A stretch of DNA of 15,635 bases, from contig CAZGQS010000035.1 of assembly GCA_964527775.1 (NCBI GenBank), positions 1 to 15,635 on the forward strand, given 5' to 3'. How positions within the stretch are numbered: position 1 is the stretch's first letter; every line of letters starts with the position of its first letter. This DNA comes from VMCP01 sp964527775 (lineage in GTDB: Bacteria; Bacteroidota; Bacteroidia; NS11-12g; UBA955). The translations under genes were made by a program, and so were the position numbers. Of the stretch, positions 1 to 7,239 are shown piece by piece. The notes under the pieces are model-generated. The model was not told where the DNA came from and ran no database searches. It saw only the letters and a program-made list of their open reading frames with translations.

Positions 1-18
1 TCAATCAATCAATCAATC
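1..18. repeat. Tetranucleotide repeat (TCAA)4 at window edge
   Basis: TCAA occurs four times followed by TC, giving an 18-nt simple repeat that may continue beyond the window. On the minus strand it reads as GATT units and supplies the last residues (Leu-Ile-Asp) and the TGA stop of the small secreted protein. A (GATT)n tract meets a TGA within 12 nt in every frame, so gain or loss of a unit should not extend the protein. Confidence 0.8.
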
Positions 19-400
19 TTGCTCTGAAATAAACTGTTTTTTCTCTTCCGTCAGGATAAACAATTTGAGATTGAATGTAATAGATATTCTGTTTTTTTTC
101 TTCCTTGGTGGACCCGATAGAAAAGAAATAGTTGTGAGCGACGTTGCCTTCAACAGTTTTAATGTAGGAACCTTTTCCCTTGTTTTTTACAATTTGTTCT
201 TTCAAGGTTGAGGTGTCATGCTTTTCGGCATTTATTGTTAACATATATAGATATTCTGGAGTTATTTTGATAAAACCATCAATTGGCATGGGTTTACTTG
301 TAGGTTTAATCATTAGTCCAATGAGTTGATAGGTTTGTGCTGAAAGCAAACTTGCACAGCAGCATACAGTTAGTAAAAGGATTGATTTAATTGTTTTCAT
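5..400 (-). CDS. Small secreted protein of unknown function
   Basis: The gene encodes 131 residues. The N-terminus is a clear Sec signal peptide: MKTIK, a hydrophobic stretch ILLLTVCCCASLL, then SAQ with likely cleavage before Gln22. The mature part is about 110 residues, rich in Lys, Ile, Tyr and Thr, with alternating polar and hydrophobic stretches near the end (YYIQSQIVYP, KTVYFRARL) that suggest beta strands. It has no lipobox, no cysteine in the mature part and no T9SS sorting domain. I do not recognise a family. It is downstream of the glucanase on the same strand, but 253 bp of repeat-filled DNA and its own -7 box at 409-416 argue for separate transcription. The coding region ends inside a (GATT)n simple repeat, so the last three residues are repeat-derived. 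Confidence 0.75.
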   Translation of the reverse strand: MKTIKSILLLTVCCCASLLSAQTYQLIGLMIKPTSKPMPIDGFIKITPEYLYMLTINAEKHDTSTLKEQIVKNKGKGSYIKTVEGNVAHNYFFSIGSTKEEKKQNIYYIQSQIVYPDGREKTVYFRARLID

Positions 401-408
401 TGATGGAT

Positions 409-416
409 CAAAGTTA
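409..416 (-). promoter_or_regulatory. Bacteroidota -7 box TAACTTTG
   Basis: The minus strand reads TAACTTTG, a perfect match to TAnnTTTG, ending 8 nt before the ATG at 400. No TTG is found 19 nt upstream, so only the -7 half is supported. The implied 5' leader is only a few nucleotides. Confidence 0.5.
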
Positions 417-474
417 CAATTTTCTTGAAAATTATTGGAGTTGAGAGTTGACGGCTTCGCCGGGGACTTTGAGA

Positions 475-542
475 CACACGCTTCGCTAGGTCACACGCTT
501 CGCTAGGACTTACGCTGCGCGCTGCTTAGCACCTGCGGTGCT
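475..542. repeat. Short direct repeats and small hairpin in intergenic DNA
   Basis: A 16-bp word CACACGCTTCGCTAGG occurs at 475-490 and again at 492-507, a 17-bp period. It is followed by GC-rich text (ACGCTGCGCGCTGC) and a perfect dyad AGCACC-TGC-GGTGCT at 528-542. A further small dyad, GGC-TTC-GCC, lies just upstream near 453-461. The stretch is richer in G+C than the flanking gene and does not look coding. It lies between the glucanase stop and the small secreted gene and could contribute to ending the glucanase transcript, although no T-run follows the hairpin. Confidence 0.6.
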
Positions 543-579
543 GCTTGACGGCTGACGGCCGAAAGCCGAGGGCCGAAAA

Positions 580-660
580 CCGGTATCTGATCACCGAAAT
601 CCGGTATCTGATCACCGAAATCCGGTATCTGATCACCGAAATCCGGTATCTGATCACCGC
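580..660. repeat. Tandem array, 4 copies of a 21-bp unit
   Basis: The unit begins CCGGTATCTGATCACCG and ends AAAT. Copies lie at 580-600, 601-621, 622-642 and 643-660, the last cut short after the first 17 bases. The three complete copies are identical. The unit length is a multiple of three, so an open frame runs through it on the plus strand with the heptapeptide YLITEIR repeated; I do not regard that as a gene. On the minus strand the array contains the stop codon of the glucanase (654-656). The words GATCACCG and CCGAAA recur in the patches at 4928-4995 and 5046-5153. Confidence 0.9.
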
Positions 661-3600
661 TCACCAATCACCGACAACCGCTCCACTTGAACACCATGTT
701 CCGATTCTATTTCTACAAAATAAATGGACGGTTTCAGTGCGGAAATGTCAATGGTGGTTTCGGTAGATTCATGAATGATACGGCCAAGTTGGTCGTATAT
801 TTTGACCGATTTGACGCTTTTTGCTTGCAAGATTTGGATTTGATCAAAGGCGGGATTGGGAGCAATCACTGCGAGAGAGCGAGAAATGTTAGCAATACTG
901 TTGGTGGTTGCTTTGATGAGTTTGAACTGCCAATAGCCTGTTCCAAAGTTGATGCCGGCCGTTAGTTTATTGCCGCTCAAAGCCATTTGGTATTTGCGCT
1001 GGTTGGGTTCTGTTGCTCCGCTTCCCAATTCGCCGTTGTTGGTGGCTTTGGGTAAGCCAAGGAATTGTCCTTTTCCAACAATCACCAATTCACCGGTGAT
1101 GCTGTCTATGTGCCAGGTGCCGGCAGATGTTCCGTTGTGAGGTGCAACTGGGTTTGCGCAGCCTTCTTTGCCTGAGTTTTGCCAGCCTTCTAGCCAGGTT
1201 TGGTTGCCCATGCTGATGCTGAACGTGTTAGTGTCAGTAATGTGGTAGATGTCGTCAAACAGACAGGCGCGGGTATTGACATCTGCGAGGCTATTGCTCC
1301 ACCAGGTGAGACTGCTCGCCGATGGGCCAACAGCGAGAGCTCCTGCAATGGGTTCTAGTTTCCAATTTCCGGCGAGAGTAACAACAGAGAAAGTGTGTTT
1401 TGAAGATGTAGATGTGTTGTTTTGATCATCGGTGGCGGTAGCGTAAACTTGATGGCTTCCCAAGGGAAGAGAAGTCCGGTATTCATAGGGCGCGATCGAA
1501 TCTGATGATACTAGGGCGTTGTTTAGATAGAAGTTGACGTGCGATATTTTGCCGTCCAAATCATCCGCCGAGGCGGAAAAAGTAATAGACTGTCCCACAA
1601 TAAACGTAGCTCCGTTGGTGGGTTGCCCGAGGGTGATTTCAGGAGGCATATTGCCGCCGTCTTGAACAAAAATTAAGGCATCTTGATAGTCGGAATTTAA
1701 GCTGTCCGATACCGTGAGTCGGAATTTGTAAACACCCTTGATTAGGTTTTTGATGGTGGTTTTTTGAGCCTTTGGCTCGATGATTTGAGCTTTGTTTGGA
1801 CCGTAAATCTGTGTCCAACTGAAGTTCAAGTAATTGAGAGAACCGGGAGTGCTTAGTTTTCCGTCAACTATAACGGTATCTAGGGTGGTGGGAACGGATT
1901 TATTACCGCCTGCGTGAGCCACAGGCAACGATTTTGGAAGGTCAGCTGACCATTGGAAAGTGAGTTTTCCGAGGTTCATGCCCGACTCATCGAAGGAGAG
2001 GCGCAGCACTCTGCGGCCTTTGAGGAGGGGAATGTTCTTGATACTCACAGAGCTGTAAGTCTCCCATTTGGAAGTGGTGGGAAATGAGGTGCCGCTAGAA
2101 ATGAGTTTATCATCCAACCAAAGAGATAATTTTCCTGCAGTTGCAGTGCCACCGTTGGCGTAGCGAATGGTGCAATTGTAAAGTCCGTCTTTTTGAATGT
2201 TTGTGGTGTATTCGGTCCATTCACCGGCATCGATGTAGGTAAGGATGGCTCCTTCGTTGGGGTCTGAACTGGCATCAGCAGATTCGGAAGTTCTGAAATT
2301 GCCTAAGTTTTGGGAGCTGAAATCTACATAAGAAATGCCTTGCGCGTTTCCGCCTTCAAATTCATCGAAATGTCCGCTTTCTATGGTTCCGGGGATGCTT
2401 CGGGCAGCTTTGTTATAGGGGATTTGTTCACCCACAATCAATGTGATGAAGTTGCTCAATACCATTTTGCCGTCTAAGAAGGCACGAGCATGGAAAAGGT
2501 ATTTACCTGAATTTAATTCGGTGGTTTTATATGAATATGGGGCGGCTTTAACAGTTGATATTCTATTGGATCCCAAATACCACTGAACAGAGTCTGGAGT
2601 GAAGCTCAACGTATCGAAGTAAACGGAAGTAGAGGTTCCTTTGTAGAGTTGTTCAAAATCGGTGGAGATGCTGGCTTTCGCGTCAAAGTCAAGGCTGGTT
2701 CTGAGCTTTCTGGGTGGAACTACGAGTGAATATCCATCGGAAAAAAGAACAGTCAGAGTGTCTTTCCCGTAATTCTTGCCCACATAAATCATTTGGGTGT
2801 CTTTTTTGAAGGCCACGGCCAGCGGATGATTGGCTGTGATGTGTGGTTGCAAGCGTCCCAATCCGTTCAATGCGTGAAGCCAATGGTAGGTTTGAGCATC
2901 TGAAATTCCGAATTTCAAATTGCGCTTGGGGTAGCTGTTGTATAGTTCAATGGCCTTAGGCGCGTCGGTGAAGGCGAGGAATTTCCAATACACGTCGTGC
3001 CAAAGATTATCGTTGGCTTGGTTGCTCAAAATGCCTGTGTTTTTGGCCATTTCCGCCCAAAGTCGCTTGGCATAACTGCTGTCATGAGCCAAGTAAAACG
3101 ATCCTCCGTGAATGGGATAAAGTTCAATTCCGTAAGATGCCGCAATGTCGCCGGTCCAAAAAGTACCGTTGTCATACGAGTTGCCCCAAACGCGTGAAAC
3201 CAGCGCATATTGTTGGGTCTTGGCGAAGTTGCGCTTGTTGATGTCAAACCAATATTCTTCGATGGCCGCTTGCTCGGTGCAGTACAAATAGATTCCCAAA
3301 TTGCGAATTTCCTCGTTCTGCGTGACGCTTCCCCAGTGAATCAGCGATGAATTAAATTGCATGCTCTCCGACGTTGATTCTTGGTCGTTGCCCTGAGGGA
3401 AACTGGCGAATCCGTTGGCCCAGCAATGCCCCGAAAACGGATTGAAATTTCTTAAATATGGGAACATGCTATCATCTCTTTTTGGGGACGCGGCATCGCG
3501 CACCAGAAGGTCAATCATCTCTCCGAACGACTTAGCCCAGCCCGGCTCGAATTCCTCAATGAAGGAGGCGGCATGGATGAAATATCCCCAGTGAAAATGA

Positions 3601-4919
3601 TGGTCATTGATGTTGTTGTCTTGTCCATGTCCTGCAGGATAGCCCAACATCGCGGTCCAATCTTTGTTGTAATAAAACAGAAAAGCCACCTCCGGACTGG
3701 TGTGCGTTAGCCAGTTTTCCAAACGACTTTTCACTGTTTTGAGCATGTTTTTCAAAGCCTTTTCATCGCCCATTTCATGGGCAATACGGGCCGTTTGAAT
3801 GAGGCGATTCATGACCTGACCTTCGTTATAAGAATCGGTCCAAGTGCTCAAGCCATCGTATTGAATGTCGTTGATTTTCTGCTGTAGTAAAACGGGGTCA
3901 AACTTCGGACTTCTGACATCCACATAGGGCAGGGTAGGGAGGATGCCTTTAAAGGTGTTTTTAACCTCAAATGTATTTTGAGCAATCATCTTGAGTTGCC
4001 CACGGATGCTGTTGTAACTAAAATTCAAGAAATCAGAACTTTTTAAAGTCGTGTGCGCCCAATGATGCGGAAGCAGTCCGCTGAGAACCACCGAATCGGT
4101 ACCTTCATGAATGGTGGCCTTGATTTTGAAGGTGGTTGTAACTTCGCTTTTAGCAGTATCGAACTTCCAGTTGGCCTGAGTGTTGACGGGTTCCACATAA
4201 GCGAATCGTTGAAAACTATCGGCGAGTGCCGTGAGATTTGTGCTATTTTGCGGAAGCATCACCATAGACCAATAGTTTTTTCCGTTCAGGGTTGAAGTAT
4301 ACAAGTTTCCGTTTTTTGTCCAAGTGCTGCCCTTTGGTCCATACACCACAAAGTCGGCTCCGTTATAGGCGTCTTCGATGATGATTTTTTCGTTTTTAAC
4401 CGTCACTGTGCCCGTATTGATTTTGATTTGGGCCTTATTGGCTGAGTCTTTTTGGTAATACAAAAACGGCATTCCCATTCCAACGGTGGTTTGAAAACGC
4501 TGACTTCCGCTTTTCCACTCCATGGTGATGTGCCAATCGCTGTATGCCGAAACGTAGGGCGCGCTGTGATTTAACGATTCTACCCCCACGGTAATGGGTT
4601 CAATATCTGAAATAACTCCCCAAGGAATGTAAGAAGTCACCAGTCCGCCATTCACCGTTTTTAGGGTTAAGGGATAGTTAAACAGGTTGTCGCAATGGGC
4701 ATTTTTCACCTTCGCCGACCACCAGTCGTTGGTTGGTACCGGTTTTTTCTTCAACGAATCTATCAAGTACGGCGTTCCACTGGGGAAGCCATTTCGTCCG
4801 GCTACATCGGTACCTGGAAATTTGGTAGTATAACTGCCTTTCCCCACCTGAATGGTTTGTGCTTGTATTGATTGAAATAAAATTGTCAGTATGATGACGG
4901 GGAGTAGTTTTTTGTGCAT
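654..4919 (-). CDS. Secreted GH81 endo-1,3-beta-glucanase, multidomain, T9SS sorted
   Basis: This 1421-residue protein should hydrolyse internal beta-1,3-glucan bonds (laminarin, callose, fungal or oomycete wall glucan) outside the cell. Residues 1-21 form a signal peptide ending SIQAQ. The GH81 catalytic region covers about 40-770 and shows the family motifs NDHHFHWGYF (Asp439) and NDQESTSESMQF (Glu514, Glu518); family knowledge places the acid and base residues in these two motifs. Next come an Ig-like segment (about 770-840), a CBM6 (about 842-992, ending GKLTFQW), a PKD-like module (about 1000-1088) and a second Ig-like module (1089-1180). An unnamed domain (1182-1337, starting AGNWKLEPIAGALAVGP) precedes a T9SS type A sorting domain (1340-1421, with APNPAFDQ). 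I chose the ATG at 4919 because it begins the signal peptide; an in-frame ATG at 5003 would add 28 repeat-encoded residues before it. The last eight residues, RLSVIGER, and the stop are encoded by flanking repeat DNA. Confidence 0.92.
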   Translation of the reverse strand: MHKKLLPVIILTILFQSIQAQTIQVGKGSYTTKFPGTDVAGRNGFPSGTPYLIDSLKKKPVPTNDWWSAKVKNAHCDNLFNYPLTLKTVNGGLVTSYIPWGVISDIEPITVGVESLNHSAPYVSAYSDWHITMEWKSGSQRFQTTVGMGMPFLYYQKDSANKAQIKINTGTVTVKNEKIIIEDAYNGADFVVYGPKGSTWTKNGNLYTSTLNGKNYWSMVMLPQNSTNLTALADSFQRFAYVEPVNTQANWKFDTAKSEVTTTFKIKATIHEGTDSVVLSGLLPHHWAHTTLKSSDFLNFSYNSIRGQLKMIAQNTFEVKNTFKGILPTLPYVDVRSPKFDPVLLQQKINDIQYDGLSTWTDSYNEGQVMNRLIQTARIAHEMGDEKALKNMLKTVKSRLENWLTHTSPEVAFLFYYNKDWTAMLGYPAGHGQDNNINDHHFHWGYFIHAASFIEEFEPGWAKSFGEMIDLLVRDAASPKRDDSMFPYLRNFNPFSGHCWANGFASFPQGNDQESTSESMQFNSSLIHWGSVTQNEEIRNLGIYLYCTEQAAIEEYWFDINKRNFAKTQQYALVSRVWGNSYDNGTFWTGDIAASYGIELYPIHGGSFYLAHDSSYAKRLWAEMAKNTGILSNQANDNLWHDVYWKFLAFTDAPKAIELYNSYPKRNLKFGISDAQTYHWLHALNGLGRLQPHITANHPLAVAFKKDTQMIYVGKNYGKDTLTVLFSDGYSLVVPPRKLRTSLDFDAKASISTDFEQLYKGTSTSVYFDTLSFTPDSVQWYLGSNRISTVKAAPYSYKTTELNSGKYLFHARAFLDGKMVLSNFITLIVGEQIPYNKAARSIPGTIESGHFDEFEGGNAQGISYVDFSSQNLGNFRTSESADASSDPNEGAILTYIDAGEWTEYTTNIQKDGLYNCTIRYANGGTATAGKLSLWLDDKLISSGTSFPTTSKWETYSSVSIKNIPLLKGRRVLRLSFDESGMNLGKLTFQWSADLPKSLPVAHAGGNKSVPTTLDTVIVDGKLSTPGSLNYLNFSWTQIYGPNKAQIIEPKAQKTTIKNLIKGVYKFRLTVSDSLNSDYQDALIFVQDGGNMPPEITLGQPTNGATFIVGQSITFSASADDLDGKISHVNFYLNNALVSSDSIAPYEYRTSLPLGSHQVYATATDDQNNTSTSSKHTFSVVTLAGNWKLEPIAGALAVGPSASSLTWWSNSLADVNTRACLFDDIYHITDTNTFSISMGNQTWLEGWQNSGKEGCANPVAPHNGTSAGTWHIDSITGELVIVGKGQFLGLPKATNNGELGSGATEPNQRKYQMALSGNKLTAGINFGTGYWQFKLIKATTNSIANISRSLAVIAPNPAFDQIQILQAKSVKSVKIYDQLGRIIHESTETTIDISALKPSIYFVEIESEHGVQVERLSVIGER

Positions 4920-4927
4920 TATGTTTT

Positions 4928-4995
4928 GGTGATCGGTTTTCGGTATTCGGTATTCGGTGATCGGTGGTTGGTCTGAAAACTGATAACCGATCACC
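4928..4995. repeat. Degenerate repeat patch with 11-bp inverted repeat in glucanase leader
   Basis: The patch contains GGTGATCGGTT at 4928-4938 and its exact reverse complement AACCGATCACC at 4985-4995. Between them are CGGTATTCGGTATTCGGTG and related words. It lies between the proposed promoter and the ATG at 4919, with the inner arm ending 8 nt before the start codon. The transcript could therefore form a stem close to the translation start. The words are the same family as the 3' array at 580-660. Confidence 0.7.
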
Positions 4996-5002
4996 TGTAA
5001 CA

Positions 5003-5032
5003 CGAATGTAGGTATTATTGTTTAAAGTACAA
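5003..5032 (-). promoter_or_regulatory. Candidate promoter TTG-N19-TACATTCG for the glucanase
   Basis: On the minus strand TTG (5030-5032) is followed after exactly 19 nt by TACATTCG (5003-5010), one mismatch from TAnnTTTG. Spacing matches the Bacteroidota sigma factor consensus. The leader to the ATG at 4919 would be about 80 nt and would contain the 4928-4995 inverted repeat. Confidence 0.5.
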
Positions 5033-5045
5033 TAATGTGGTAGCA

Positions 5046-5153
5046 GGTCCTTGGTTTTTGGTCTTTGGTCCTTGGTCTTTGGCTGAAAGTTGATGGCTTA
5101 AAGCTGACGACTGACCGCCGAAAACTGATCACCGATCACCGAAAACCGATTAC
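5046..5153. repeat. Degenerate low-complexity repeat patch
   Basis: The stretch starts with repeats of GGTCCTTGG / GGTCTTTGG, continues with CTGAAAG, CTGATGG-like and CTGACGAC words, and ends with CTGATCACCGATCACCG and GAAAACCGATTAC. It occupies the intergenic region between the divergent glucanase and the 640-residue gene. It shares GATCACCG and CCGAAAA words with the arrays at 580-660 and 4928-4995. No open frame or RNA structure of a known class was seen. Confidence 0.7.
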
Positions 5154-5162
5154 TATATCATT

Positions 5163-5170
5163 TACCTTTG
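5163..5170 (+). promoter_or_regulatory. Bacteroidota -7 box TACCTTTG
   Basis: TACCTTTG matches TAnnTTTG exactly and lies 25 nt before the ATG at 5196. The -33 position falls in the repeat patch and has no TTG at 19 nt, so only the -7 half is supported. Confidence 0.5.
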
Positions 5171-5195
5171 CTCAACTAATCGTATTAAGCGCCTT

Positions 5196-7118
5196 ATGAG
5201 AATTTATTTCTGGTTGATTTTGAACATGATTGCGGGTGTTTTGAGTGCTCAGCGTTGTGGTTATGATTATTTACAGGCGTTTGTGGTGAAGGTGGTGGAA
5301 GGGACAGATACCTTGAACATTGAAAGATTGAAATTAAGCTTGGTAAGTTCGGTTGGTGTGCCGTTGAAGGAGTCTGAGTTTTGGGCCAACGAAGTGGGTA
5401 GAAGAACCGGAATAAAGGCCGTAGACCAATTTTACAGATTGCCCATCAAGGGGAATTTGTATGTGCTATTTTTTGATTCCCGCAATTACAACCACAAGAA
5501 ATTGCCTCAATGGTTCATCAAAGTGGAGGCCATGAAAAACAACCGCAATTTGCCGGAGAATTTTACCAAGTTTTTTCCCATTGATGCGTCAAAGGGTGAT
5601 TTTTTGTGCGGACATACAGGTCCCTACAAAATTGTGACTCTGAATCTGTTGGATACCTTTAAAAAATTCAATCCTGTTTCGCACTATGATATTCGGCAAC
5701 CTGATGATTATGGGCAGGTTAGATCTGAATTGCCCAAAAAAGTAGAGGAGCCCATGGTTGCTCAACCTGTGAAGAGATATCCTCGTGTAAATATCCTACA
5801 GAAACTAACCCAATGGGTGGCAATGAAAGGGAAGGATTATGTTTTTCTAGATAGTCTTCGGGTGTATAACAGAGGAAGTGAGCGTGTGCGATTGCCAAAG
5901 TTGGAATGGATTAAGCCGGCCTACGAAGAATTGTTGGAATTCAGGAGTGTGAGTGGTCCGAATGAATTGAATGCGGGGGATTCGGGTTGGATTGTGGTGG
6001 AATTGGGAGTGTCTAAATTGTATTCAGGCAATGTGTATCGATTGCCCTTTGAAGAGAAGTATTTAGAATTTAAATATGATTTTGGGGATGGTTTTAGTGT
6101 GAGAGCAGGTGCGAAATATTGGGTGGTAGATGGAAATTTGTTGGTGAATAAGGAACCTCGATATGAGTTTATGGCAACACCACAGAAATGGTTTTGGGTC
6201 ATTGAAAAAGACGTGAATTATGGTAAATGCCTGAGGTTGAATGATACGTTGCTAAAAATTGGGCATTGGCATTACGCCGAAGGACATAAGGACGTTATCT
6301 ATTCCAAGAATTATCAGTTTCAAGTTTTGAGAGGGGGAAATGTAGTAAACGATGCTGAAATATGGGCATTGAAAAAGGGTGTCAAAGAGCGAGTTTTTTA
6401 CACGGAATCATCTGGTTTTCAGGTAGTATGGCTATCGCCTGACGCTGATACGCTGTTATTTAAGAGCGGAGAATTTTCGAATTATTTGTTTGATTTTAAT
6501 AGGGATATGAGCACGTCAATGTTCATGGTTGAATTGATGGAGATGAGTAAGGTGAATTATTTTCTGAAGCAATATCCGCAGTTTAAAACCTATCAAGGCT
6601 ATCGATTTGTAGATACGTTATTCTTGGTAAAGTTGGCGGCGGTGGGTCCATCGGAAAGAAGTCAGCTCATCCAAAGAATGCAGAAAAAGGGCAATCTTTT
6701 TCAAGAAGCGCGATTTGATGATGCCTATTTTACCTTGATGGTTAATGAATCTCAAAAAGATCAGATTTACCTTGAGATGAGAAATTGGTTGGCGAAAGGA
6801 TGGATAGAAAGTGTGCATCAGGCCGTGGAGTTTGATTCGCCGCGTTATCAATCAATCACTTATTTGTCTGGGGACATGATGGTGAAACCCAAGAACTATC
6901 AGTGGTTGCCCGAGTATGGTGAATTGGCACGCAATTATGGTATGAGTTTGAGTCACAGTTTTGGTGATGGAACGTTCGGACTAAAATCAGATGAGAGAAT
7001 TATAGATTCATCGGTGTTTTTGAAGCAGTTAAAATTGTCTGATGATTCTCGTTGGCAGTATAGCAATCCGAGTTTTTTCACTCCGCACAGGGTTGAGGTT
7101 GGTGGGTATAAGGAGTAG
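5196..7118 (+). CDS. Large secreted protein of unknown function
   Basis: The gene encodes 640 residues. The N-terminus MRIYFWLILNMIAGVLSAQ is a Sec signal peptide with likely cleavage after SAQ, which supports the ATG at 5196. There is no lipobox and no T9SS sorting domain, so the mature protein is probably periplasmic or otherwise exported. Residues about 195-310 look like an Ig/HYDIN-type beta domain (LDSLRVYNRGSERVRLPK, then LNAGDSGWIVVEL), faintly resembling DUF1573-like repeats. Residues about 467-560 (RFVDTLFLVKL to KGWIESVHQAVEF) faintly resemble an inhibitor I9/subtilase propeptide, but no protease catalytic motif follows. Both comparisons are weak. The C-terminus is Ser-, Phe- and Tyr-rich. 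The gene is divergent from the GH81 gene across 276 bp of repeats and is followed by a dyad at 7147-7167. I cannot assign a role. Confidence 0.75.
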   Translation: MRIYFWLILNMIAGVLSAQRCGYDYLQAFVVKVVEGTDTLNIERLKLSLVSSVGVPLKESEFWANEVGRRTGIKAVDQFYRLPIKGNLYVLFFDSRNYNHKKLPQWFIKVEAMKNNRNLPENFTKFFPIDASKGDFLCGHTGPYKIVTLNLLDTFKKFNPVSHYDIRQPDDYGQVRSELPKKVEEPMVAQPVKRYPRVNILQKLTQWVAMKGKDYVFLDSLRVYNRGSERVRLPKLEWIKPAYEELLEFRSVSGPNELNAGDSGWIVVELGVSKLYSGNVYRLPFEEKYLEFKYDFGDGFSVRAGAKYWVVDGNLLVNKEPRYEFMATPQKWFWVIEKDVNYGKCLRLNDTLLKIGHWHYAEGHKDVIYSKNYQFQVLRGGNVVNDAEIWALKKGVKERVFYTESSGFQVVWLSPDADTLLFKSGEFSNYLFDFNRDMSTSMFMVELMEMSKVNYFLKQYPQFKTYQGYRFVDTLFLVKLAAVGPSERSQLIQRMQKKGNLFQEARFDDAYFTLMVNESQKDQIYLEMRNWLAKGWIESVHQAVEFDSPRYQSITYLSGDMMVKPKNYQWLPEYGELARNYGMSLSHSFGDGTFGLKSDERIIDSSVFLKQLKLSDDSRWQYSNPSFFTPHRVEVGGYKE

Positions 7119-7146
7119 TACATGCCATGAAAATTAAACGTTAAAT

Positions 7147-7167
7147 CATTTGCGATTATCGCAAATG
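7147..7167. promoter_or_regulatory. Perfect 10-bp dyad CATTTGCGAT-T-ATCGCAAATG
   Basis: The two 10-bp arms are exact reverse complements around a single central T. It lies 28 bp after the stop of the 640-residue gene and 72 bp before the decayed toxin start. As RNA it could form a stem with a loop of about five bases, but no T-run follows, so a factor-independent terminator is poorly supported. Such a compact perfect dyad upstream of a toxin-antitoxin locus could equally be an operator. Confidence 0.5.
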
Positions 7168-7239
7168 CGCTTTCGCGGTTCGTTATATTAGGGTTAATTG
7201 GATATTTATTCGAAAAAATAAACCTATAAGTTGATTTTT

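Noticed and set aside
580..660. CRISPR array
   Set aside because: The units are directly adjacent with no unique spacers, and no cas gene is present.
545..766. Plus-strand open frame with repeated YLITEIR heptapeptide
   Set aside because: It exists only because the 21-bp repeat is a multiple of three; the rest overlaps the glucanase 3' end on the other strand and it has no promoter or signal of its own.
4917..5003. Glucanase start at the ATG at 5003
   Set aside because: The extra 28 residues are encoded by repeat DNA and would bury the signal peptide that begins at the Met at 4919.
654..7118. Polysaccharide utilisation locus
   Set aside because: No SusC/SusD-like pair, sensor or second carbohydrate enzyme is present around the glucanase.
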